From the NCBI GenBank assembly GCA_025359585.1, contig JANYFX010000748.1, positions 1 to 11,324 of the forward strand: DNA of 11,324 nt, written 5' to 3'. How positions within the stretch are numbered: the first letter of the stretch is position 1; every line of letters begins with the position of its first letter. Position numbers and translations under genes: made by a program. Source of the stretch: Rhizobacter sp. (lineage in GTDB: Bacteria > Pseudomonadota > Gammaproteobacteria > Burkholderiales > Burkholderiaceae_C). Below, in pieces: positions 1-5,598 of this stretch. The notes beneath the pieces are model-generated. The model saw only the letters and a program-made list of their open reading frames with translations, had not been told where the DNA came from and made no database searches.

Positions 1-693
1 TGGCGCTGTCGGCGGTCGGCATCGACCTGACGGCGCCAGCAGCAAGCCCACAAACAGCAGCAACGCGCGCACGATGTTGGCCGCCATCTTGCGGATCGAC
101 AGCGTGTTGCCGGCGCCGCGCAAGAGCTGTTTTTCGATCGCCGCCGACAGCCACAGCGCCAGCACCATCACCAGCCCGGCGGTGAGCGTGCCTTCGACCA
201 CGTTGCGCAACGAGATGTTCGCGGTACCGACCTTCCACTTCAACTCGTCCATCGCTTCGAGCAGCAGCGGCAGCAGGCCGGTGACCCACAGCACCACGGC
301 GATCCAGGCCAGCCACGAGATGCTGCGCTCGATCACCCGCACCCAGCGCAGGCCGGGGAAGGTGACGCCGAGCACACGCACGCTCAGGCGAATGACGACG
401 AGCGAGAGCAGGATCGGCACCGCCAGCTTGAACACTGCGGCGCGCACCGTGCCGGCCAGCGCCAACTTGGCGGCGAAGGCGAGCGCCAGCGCGAGCACCG
501 GGAACAGCACGCCGTCGAAGATGCGGCGGCCGAAGATGACCGAGGCTTCGGGCACCGTCGGGCCGCGAATCAGCCGCACCACCGTCCAGGCGACCGCCAG
601 GCACCCGGCCAGCACCGCCAGTTCGGTCAGCGCGCCGGGCTGGGCGAGCGAGCCCAGCAGTTCGTTGAGTTCGTCGGCGTTCAGCGTGCGCAT
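1..693 (-). CDS. MscS-family mechanosensitive ion channel, N-terminal part, runs off the left edge
   Basis: Likely an inner-membrane small-conductance mechanosensitive channel that releases solutes on hypo-osmotic shock. The first ATG is at 693, and an in-frame stop lies upstream at 739-741. From it 220 residues read cleanly, with about six hydrophobic segments near residues 22-41, 60-79, 87-109, 124-146, 166-186 and 204-220. The last precedes the pore helix in multi-TM MscS proteins and ends in IRKMAANIVRALLLFVGLLLA-like sequence (residues 200-220). The beta domain and C-terminus lie outside the window. Oddity: below position 34 the frame stays open but becomes Pro/Arg-rich nonsense, while the opposite strand at 3-35 encodes ALSAVGIDLTA, the expected MscS continuation. 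The gene is therefore inverted over its last ~36 bases. No strong ribosome site precedes the ATG. The family call rests on topology plus this motif; another multi-TM channel family is less likely. Confidence 0.72.
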   Translation of the reverse strand, partial: MRTLNADELNELLGSLAQPGALTELAVLAGCLAVAWTVVRLIRGPTVPEASVIFGRRIFDGVLFPVLALALAFAAKLALAGTVRAAVFKLAVPILLSLVVIRLSVRVLGVTFPGLRWVRVIERSISWLAWIAVVLWVTGLLPLLLEAMDELKWKVGTANISLRNVVEGTLTAGLVMVLALWLSAAIEKQLLRGAGNTLSIRKMAANIVRALLLFVGLLLAPSGRCRPPTAP

Positions 694-784
694 CGTGGGA
701 AGTCTCGTTTGATCATTGGCTTTATCCGCGAGGCGGAACTAAAGTTTAACGATGCCCCCGGAGCCACCGAAGAAAGGATTCACC
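694..784. promoter_or_regulatory. Divergent intergenic region between the channel gene and the VOC gene
   Basis: These 91 bp separate two outward-facing genes and must hold both of their promoters unless either is leaderless. The stretch 735-752 is AT-richer than its surroundings. Rightward, TTGGCT (716-721) and TAAAGT (740-745) with an 18-bp spacer form a weak sigma70-like pair. Leftward, the reverse complement offers TTAAAC and GATAAA about 17 bp apart, also weak. These are pattern matches only. Confidence 0.3.
773..778 (+). promoter_or_regulatory. Ribosome binding site deciding the VOC start
   Basis: AAAGGA lies 6 bp before the ATG at 785. It supports that start over the in-frame ATG at 752, which has no purine-rich box. 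Confidence 0.7.
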
Positions 785-1171
785 ATGCTTGCCAACGCCG
801 CCGTCACGACCATGCTGCCCGTCATCGACATGGCGCGGGCGCGCGAGTTCTACGAACGCCGGCTGGGGTTCAAGCCGGGTGGGCTGAAGCCCGACGGCAA
901 GTTCGTCTATTCGGTCGGTGGCACCACGCTCGCGCTGTTCCCCAAGCCCGAGGGCACGAAGGCCGACCACACGGCCGTGAGCTTCCAGGTGCCCGACATC
1001 GCGCAGAGCATCAGCGAACTCAAGCGCAGTGGCGTGGTGTTCGAGGACTACGACTTCCCGGGCCTGAAGACCGTCGAACACGTCTGCGTGCTCGGGGCCG
1101 AAAAAGCGGCGTGGTTCAAGGACAGCGAGGGCAACTACCTCTGCCTGCACGAAGACCTGGCGGCCGGTTGA
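785..1171 (+). CDS. Glyoxalase/bleomycin-resistance (VOC) family protein
   Basis: A 128-aa single-module vicinal-oxygen-chelate protein, the usual length for the family, likely cytosolic and working as a homodimer. It opens with TTMLPVIDMARAREFYERRLGF, the classic first beta-alpha-beta unit in which a short strand is followed by the 'FYe..LGF' helix. It ends with WFKDSEGNYLCLHE, matching the 'f.DPdGN.l.l.e' closing strand; the final Glu is a typical metal-ligand position. The N-terminal metal ligand is not obvious, so the reaction (isomerase, dioxygenase or resistance binding) cannot be assigned. The ATG at 785 was chosen because AAAGGA at 773-778 sits 6 bp upstream. An in-frame ATG at 752 would add 11 residues, lacks a ribosome site and would bury this one. 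It converges with the deacetylase gene, whose stop is 10 bp away. Confidence 0.85.
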   Translation: MLANAAVTTMLPVIDMARAREFYERRLGFKPGGLKPDGKFVYSVGGTTLALFPKPEGTKADHTAVSFQVPDIAQSISELKRSGVVFEDYDFPGLKTVEHVCVLGAEKAAWFKDSEGNYLCLHEDLAAG

Positions 1172-1181
1172 ACGCAGGGGC

Positions 1182-2117
1182 TCAGACCCCGGCCAGCACG
1201 CGCAGGTGCGCGGCCACGCTGCGGGCCAGCGCACCGAGGTTGTAGCCGCCTTCCAGGCACGAGACGATGCGGCCCTTCGCATGCCGATCGGCCACGCCCT
1301 TGATCCGCCGTGTCATCCACTCGTAGTCGGCTTCGACCAGGCCGAGCTGGCCGAGGTCGTCTTCGCGGTGGGCGTCGAAACCGGCCGAGATGAAGATCAT
1401 CTGCGGGCGGAAAGCCTCCAGGCGCGGCATCCAGTTCGCTTCGATCATCTCGCGCACTTCGGGCCCGCGGGTGTAGGCCGGCACCGGCACGTTGACCATG
1501 TTCGTGCCCTTGGGCACGCCGCCGCTGAAGGGGTAGAGCCGGTCCTGGAAGATGCTGACCATCAGCACGCGCTCGTCGCCGGCGATGATGTCTTCGGTGC
1601 CGTTGCCGTGGTGCACGTCGAAGTCGACGATGGCCACACGCTCCAGGCCGCGCACGTCGAGCGCATGGCGCGCCGCGATGGCCACGTTGTTGAAGAAGCA
1701 AAAGCCCATGGTCTCGTCACGCGTGGCGTGGTGGCCCGGCGGGCGCACCGAGCAGAAGGCGTTTTCCACTTCACCGTCGAGCACCGCGTCGGTGGCGGCC
1801 ACGGCCGCACCGGCGGCGCGCTGCACGGCGCGCCAGGTGCCGGCGCTGGCGGCGGTGTCGGGGTCGAGCGAGCGAATCCGGCCGCCGCTCTCGACGTCTT
1901 CGAGCACCTCGCGCAATTCCGAGACGTAGGCGCTGCTGTGGGCATGCGCCAGGTCGGAGGCGTTCACGAGTGGCGCGTCGCGCCGCTCCAGCGCCACGTC
2001 CAGGCCGCTGGCGAGCAGGTAATCGTTGATCGCGTCGAGCCGCTGCGGGCATTCGGGGTGGCCTTGGCCCATGTCGTGGCCGTGGCAGTCGGGATGGCTG
2101 TAGAAAGCTGTGGTCAT
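1182..2117 (-). CDS. Histone deacetylase family protein (zinc-dependent amidohydrolase)
   Basis: A 311-aa arginase/deacetylase-fold enzyme expected to hydrolyse an acetylated amine (acetyl-lysine, acetylpolyamine or a similar amide) in the cytoplasm. The active site is complete. RPPGHHA carries the paired catalytic histidines H129/H130. GFCFFNNVA follows at 138-146. VDFDVHHGNG gives zinc ligands D167 and H169. SAGFDAH supplies the third ligand, D248. EGGYN places the transition-state tyrosine at Y292. The substrate cannot be read from sequence; bacterial relatives include acetylpolyamine amidohydrolases and acetoin-utilisation proteins. The ATG at 2117 begins the conserved MTTAFYSHPDC start and is preceded by CAGG about 5 bp upstream. 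The frame stays open to 2483, but that extension overlaps moxR and is rejected. The gene is divergent from moxR (48 bp between starts) and ends 10 bp from the VOC stop. Confidence 0.93.
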   Translation of the reverse strand: MTTAFYSHPDCHGHDMGQGHPECPQRLDAINDYLLASGLDVALERRDAPLVNASDLAHAHSSAYVSELREVLEDVESGGRIRSLDPDTAASAGTWRAVQRAAGAAVAATDAVLDGEVENAFCSVRPPGHHATRDETMGFCFFNNVAIAARHALDVRGLERVAIVDFDVHHGNGTEDIIAGDERVLMVSIFQDRLYPFSGGVPKGTNMVNVPVPAYTRGPEVREMIEANWMPRLEAFRPQMIFISAGFDAHREDDLGQLGLVEADYEWMTRRIKGVADRHAKGRIVSCLEGGYNLGALARSVAAHLRVLAGV

Positions 2118-2165
2118 CGTGCCTGATCTGACGTTCTGAAAATGGCTTTTCGGGTAAGGTGCCGC
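2118..2165. promoter_or_regulatory. Short shared divergent promoter region, deacetylase/moxR
   Basis: Only 48 bp separate the two start codons, so the promoters must overlap each other or extend into the coding sequences. CTGA occurs three times (2123-2126, 2128-2131, 2136-2139), with TCTGA repeated directly at 2127-2131 and 2135-2139. No convincing -35/-10 pair is visible in either direction. Confidence 0.35.
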
Positions 2166-3104
2166 ATGGACAAACGTGTAGACAAACCCCTCGCAGCACA
2201 GCTCACCGAACTGATCGATCAGATTGGCACGATCATCGTGGGCAAAAGGACGCAGATCGAAGACTGCGTCGCCTGCGTCCTGGCCGGCGGCCACCTGCTG
2301 ATCGAAGACGTTCCCGGCGTCGGCAAGACCACGCTGGCGCAGGCGCTCGCAGTCTCGCTCGGCCTGCGCTTTTCGCGCAGCCAGTTCACCGCCGACCTGA
2401 TGCCATCCGACCTGATCGGCGTGAGTGTCTACGAGCGCAGCAAAGAGGCATTCGTGTTCCACCCCGGCCCTGTGTTCGCACAAGTGCTGCTGGCCGACGA
2501 GATCAACCGCGCCGGCCCCAAAACCCAGAGCGCGCTGCTAGAAGCGATGGAAGAACACCAGGTCACGATCGACGGTGAAACGCGCGCCCTGCCCGAGCCG
2601 TTTTTCGTGATCGCCACGCAGAACCCGAGCGACCAGCTCGGCACCTACCCGCTGCCCGAGTCGCAGCTCGACCGCTTTTTGATGTGCATCACGCTCGGCT
2701 ACCCCGACCAGGCGAGCGAACGCGCGCTGCTCGCAGGCCATGACCGGCGCGAGGCCATCCACGGCCTGCGCGCGGTGATGTCGCCCGAACAGTTGCGCGC
2801 CGCGCAGCAGGCGGTGCACGCGGTGCATGCGTCCGACGCGCTGCTCGACTACCTGCAGGCGCTGATCGCGGCCACACGCTCGGGCCGCTGGTTCGTCGAA
2901 GGCCTGAGCCCGCGCGCCGGCATCGCGGTGCTGCGCGCCGCGCGCGCCCGCGCCCTGCTCGACCAGCGCGACTACGTGGCACCCGACGACCTGCAATACG
3001 TGCTGCCGCAAACCGTGGCGCACCGCCTCGTGCCGGTGGCCGGCGCTGGCCGCGGCCGGGTCGAGCAGGTGCGCGCGATGGTCGAGGCGGTGCCGCTTCC
3101 TTGA
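2166..3104 (+). CDS. moxR: MoxR-family AAA+ ATPase
   Basis: A 312-aa cytoplasmic AAA+ ATPase of the MoxR group. These usually work as ring-shaped chaperones that mature or activate a partner complex, often together with DUF58/VWA proteins. The AAA motifs are complete and ordered: Walker A in EDVPGVGKTT with K54 and T55, Walker B VLLADEINR (107-115), sensor 1 IATQNP (149-154), the Arg-rich ESQLDRF region (166-171), and sensor 2 GLSPRAG with R250 in the C-terminal lid (AAA_lid_2, about 245-310). The ATG at 2166 was chosen because GTAAGG/TAAGGT at 2154-2160 lies 5 bp upstream. An ATG at 2142 would add eight residues without a good ribosome site. The stop overlaps the TTG start of the next gene (TTGA). 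DUF58 and transglutaminase partners lie 1.5 kb downstream, which supports a cell-envelope role. Confidence 0.95.
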   Translation: MDKRVDKPLAAQLTELIDQIGTIIVGKRTQIEDCVACVLAGGHLLIEDVPGVGKTTLAQALAVSLGLRFSRSQFTADLMPSDLIGVSVYERSKEAFVFHPGPVFAQVLLADEINRAGPKTQSALLEAMEEHQVTIDGETRALPEPFFVIATQNPSDQLGTYPLPESQLDRFLMCITLGYPDQASERALLAGHDRREAIHGLRAVMSPEQLRAAQQAVHAVHASDALLDYLQALIAATRSGRWFVEGLSPRAGIAVLRAARARALLDQRDYVAPDDLQYVLPQTVAHRLVPVAGAGRGRVEQVRAMVEAVPLP

Positions 3105-4030
3105 GCTCTGCCGGCCACCCCGCACTCGCCGGGCTCGGTGTTTTCGAGCGCGGCTGGCTGTCGTCGAACAACGTGCTGGTGCCGGATGAAAGCGGCGCCA
3201 CGCTGATCGACACCAGCCACCTGAACCACGCCGAACAGACGCTCGCGCTGGTGCGCCACGCGCTCGCCGGCCAGCCGCTCGCGCGCATCGTCAACACGCA
3301 CCTGCACTCCGACCACTGCGGTGGCAACGCGACGCTGCAGCGCGCCCTCAGTGCGGCGGTGTTCGCGCCCGAAGCCTCGGCCGATGCAGTGCGTGAATGG
3401 AGCACCGACGGCCTGACTTTCGCCCCGACGGGCCAGCGCTGCGAACGTTTCACGCTGCAGGGCACAACCCGCGCCGGTGACGTGATCGAAGCCGGCGGTC
3501 GCCGCTTCGAAGTGTTCGAAGCACCGGGGCACGACCCGCAATCGACAATCCTGTTCGATGCCGCGCACGGTCTGTTGATCTCGGCCGACGCGCTGTGGGA
3601 AAACGGCTTCGGCGTCGTCTTCCCCGAGCTCGAAGGCGAGCCGGGCTTCGACGACGTGGGCGCCGTGCTCGACCTGATCGAGCGCCTGCCGGTGCAGGTG
3701 GTCGTGCCCGGCCATGGCGCGCCGTTCACCGACGTGGGCGCGGCGCTGGCTCGGGCGCGGGCACGCCTCGGGGCGTTCGTCGCAGAACCGCGCCGGCACG
3801 CGCGCCACGGCGCCAAGGTGCTGATGAAGTACCACCTGATGGAAGTGCGAGAACAGCCCGTGGCCGTGTTGCGCGACTGGGCTGCTGCCACCCCGCTGTT
3901 CTGCTCGGTGTGGCAGGCCCACGGGCGCACTGAAGCCGACAGCGCCGGCGAATGGGCCGAACACCTGGCTGGCGAACTGGTGGCGGGCGGAGCACTGCGG
4001 CGAGACGGGCCGCGCGTGCTCGATGTCTGA
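3101..4030 (+). CDS. MBL-fold metallo-hydrolase
   Basis: A 309-aa metallo-beta-lactamase-fold hydrolase with no signal peptide, so cytosolic. The dinuclear metal site is complete: THLHSDHCGG gives H67, H69, D71 and H72; APGHD gives H144; ISAD gives D163; and PGHG gives H205. The HxHxDH...H...D...H pattern is that of glyoxalase II-like and lactonase-like hydrolases. The ~90-residue C-terminal helical extension (about 215-309) resembles the winged-helix tail of LACTB2/hydroxyacylglutathione-hydrolase-like proteins; the substrate is unknown. The start is a TTG at 3101 that overlaps the moxR stop (TTGA), with GAGGCGG about 10 bp upstream. I see no in-frame ATG near the N-terminus, so translational coupling to moxR is likely. 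It is not a standard member of MoxR-DUF58-TgpA clusters. It ends 3 bp from the stop of a convergent gene. Confidence 0.9.
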   Translation: MSSAGHPALAGLGVFERGWLSSNNVLVPDESGATLIDTSHLNHAEQTLALVRHALAGQPLARIVNTHLHSDHCGGNATLQRALSAAVFAPEASADAVREWSTDGLTFAPTGQRCERFTLQGTTRAGDVIEAGGRRFEVFEAPGHDPQSTILFDAAHGLLISADALWENGFGVVFPELEGEPGFDDVGAVLDLIERLPVQVVVPGHGAPFTDVGAALARARARLGAFVAEPRRHARHGAKVLMKYHLMEVREQPVAVLRDWAAATPLFCSVWQAHGRTEADSAGEWAEHLAGELVAGGALRRDGPRVLDV

Positions 4031-4033
4031 CGC

Positions 4034-4414
4034 TCAGGTGGGCGTCGGCGTGCCTGCCATGCGGTCGTATTTCAGGAAGAACTCGCGCGCCTTGGCCAGC
4101 AACTGGTTCTCCGACACATGATCGAGCGTTTCGTAGGCCACGATGCGCCTGGCCGTCTCGGGCCGGTGCTTGTCGGCGTAGTGCTTGAAGTCGGCCAGCG
4201 CGACCTTCGGCCCGGTGACGAGCACCTCGGCAATACCGGCAAGGGCGTCGCACACGTGGCCGAAGAATTCGTGCTCGCTGCGCACCTCGCTGCCGTGCTG
4301 GCGGGTGTAGTGGCTGTGCGCCTTGACCTTGTCCGAGCTGACTTGCGTGGCGTCGAACTGCAGGACTTGTGCGTTCTGGTGGTCGAGCCAGCTCACGGCG
4401 TGAATCGTCGTCAT
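4034..4414 (-). CDS. Small 'translational machinery protein'-type protein (distant eRF1/Pelota-like)
   Basis: A 126-aa soluble protein with no signal or membrane segment. It begins MTTIHAVSWLDHQNAQVLQF and contains AEVLVTGPKVALADFKHYAD (about 74-93) and a closing segment ARRIVAYETLDHVSENQLLAKAREFF. From memory this matches short proteobacterial proteins annotated 'translational machinery protein', thought to resemble one domain of the archaeo-eukaryotic release factor/Pelota family and loosely related to 'host attachment' proteins. It has no GGQ motif, so it cannot be a complete release factor; ribosome-associated or nucleic-acid binding is only inference. The ATG at 4414 has AAAGGA about 8 bp upstream (4422-4427 on the + strand); the open frame beyond it is not used. 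It lies antisense to its neighbours and interrupts an otherwise co-directional moxR to mltB block, with its own promoter presumably in 4415-4590. Confidence 0.8.
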   Translation of the reverse strand: MTTIHAVSWLDHQNAQVLQFDATQVSSDKVKAHSHYTRQHGSEVRSEHEFFGHVCDALAGIAEVLVTGPKVALADFKHYADKHRPETARRIVAYETLDHVSENQLLAKAREFFLKYDRMAGTPTPT

Positions 4415-4590
4415 GGTTTGTTTCCTTTCGAGGCGGGGGCCGGAGGCGCGCGCGACCGCAGCGGCCTGCATCACGTCCCTTCATGGCGATGATGCCGGCG
4501 CAGGTGACGACAGGCCTTGCGATGGGTCAAGCGTCACGCCGACAAGTCCGCCTGCCCGCCGTACCGGCAGATTCACTTTAGGATCCTGGC
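4415..4590. promoter_or_regulatory. Divergent intergenic region upstream of the DUF58 operon
   Basis: These 176 bp lie between two outward-facing start codons and should carry the promoter of the DUF58-tgpA-mltB operon and that of the small antisense gene. The DUF58 ribosome site (TAGGAT, about 4579-4584) and the antisense gene's site (4422-4427) lie at its two ends. I could not pick out a credible -35/-10 pair or an operator palindrome in the GC-rich middle. Confidence 0.4.
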
Positions 4591-5598
4591 ATGTCGAGCG
4601 CTTCCGCCCTGCCCCGCTGGTCTGCACTGCGCCCTGCCACACGGGTGCGTGCACGTTTGCGGCGCTGGCTCGAAGGCCGCATCGCACGCACCGACACGCT
4701 GCTGCTGACGCAGCGCAACGTCTACATTCTGCCGACGCGCGCCGGGCTGATGTTCGGCATCACGCTGATCGTGCTGCTGCTCGCGTCGATCAATTACCAG
4801 CTCAACCTCGGCTACGTCCTGACCTTCCTGCTGGCCGGCAGCGGCGTGGTCTCGATGCACCTGACCCACTCCACGCTGCGCGGTCTGACGCTGCACCTGA
4901 AACCGGTCACGCCGGGTTTTGCCGGCGATCCGGCCGGGCTCGGCCTCGTGCTCACGAGCCCCGACAACGCACGCTTCGGCATCGGCCTGAAAGTCTCGGG
5001 CGCGGCCGACAGCACGCTGGTCTGGATCGATGTGCCGGCCGGCGGCCAGACCACGGCGCAGGTGAGCTTCGTGCCCGCCACGCGCGGGCTGCACGACACG
5101 CCCGCGCTGAGCGCCGAAACACGCTTCCCGCTCGGCCTGTTCCGCACCTGGGCGGTGTGGCGGCCGGCCGCGCAGTTGCTGGTCTACCCGCGACCGGAGC
5201 AGCCGCCGGCGCCCTTGCCCGCAGCGCGTGCCGTGCCCGGGGGCAAGGGCCAGTCACGCAGCGCCGACGGCGGCGAGGTCGAAGGGGTGCGGGCCTACCG
5301 GCGCGGCGACCCGCTCAAGCTCGTGGCCTGGAAAAAAGCGGCGCGCACGATGGAAAGCGGCGGTGAACTCGTCAGCCGCGACACCAGCGCGTCGGCCCAC
5401 CAGGAGCTCTGGCTCGACTGGCAGGCCTGCGCATCGCTCGCGCCCGAAGCGCGCCTGTCTCGCCTGGCCGCGTGGTCGCTGCTGGCACACCGCGCCGGCG
5501 CCGAGTTCGGCCTGCGCTTGCCGGGGCTGGACATCGCACCCGAGCACGGCGAAGCGCAAAGGCGCCGCTGCCTGGAGGCGCTGGCGCTGTGGCGATGA
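4591..5598 (+). CDS. DUF58 domain-containing membrane-anchored protein
   Basis: A 335-aa protein of the DUF58 family, the usual genomic partner of MoxR ATPases and TgpA-type transglutaminases. A basic N-terminus (residues 1-50) is followed by two membrane helices at about 51-67 and 73-90, which form a hairpin anchor. A beta-rich stretch with FPLGLFRTWAVW (179-190) comes next. The DUF58 signature follows at about 229-252 (EVEGVRAYRRGDPLKLVAWKKA), the local version of the family's 'E..GlR.Y..GDd.r.i.W', and the C-terminal part is VWA-like. No complete MIDAS motif is visible. The ATG at 4591 has TAGGAT 6-7 bp upstream. The stop overlaps the next start as ATGA, so it is coupled to tgpA. Expected role: envelope-associated substrate or regulator of the MoxR/TgpA system, inferred from family context. 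Confidence 0.92.
   Translation: MSSASALPRWSALRPATRVRARLRRWLEGRIARTDTLLLTQRNVYILPTRAGLMFGITLIVLLLASINYQLNLGYVLTFLLAGSGVVSMHLTHSTLRGLTLHLKPVTPGFAGDPAGLGLVLTSPDNARFGIGLKVSGAADSTLVWIDVPAGGQTTAQVSFVPATRGLHDTPALSAETRFPLGLFRTWAVWRPAAQLLVYPRPEQPPAPLPAARAVPGGKGQSRSADGGEVEGVRAYRRGDPLKLVAWKKAARTMESGGELVSRDTSASAHQELWLDWQACASLAPEARLSRLAAWSLLAHRAGAEFGLRLPGLDIAPEHGEAQRRRCLEALALWR

Noticed and set aside
74..712. 212-codon + strand frame opposite the channel gene
   Set aside because: Ser/Thr/Arg-rich shadow with no domain; the - strand encodes clear membrane helices.
1206..2126. 306-codon + strand frame opposite the deacetylase
   Set aside because: His/Val/Gly-rich antisense shadow; the deacetylase on the other strand has every catalytic motif.
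2118..2483. N-terminal extension of the deacetylase frame to 2483
   Set aside because: The extension overlaps moxR on the opposite strand, shows no deacetylase features, and the family's normal start with a ribosome site is at 2117.
2972..3964. Two long - strand frames opposite moxR and the MBL hydrolase
   Set aside because: No motif, biased composition, and both conflict with complete active sites on the + strand.
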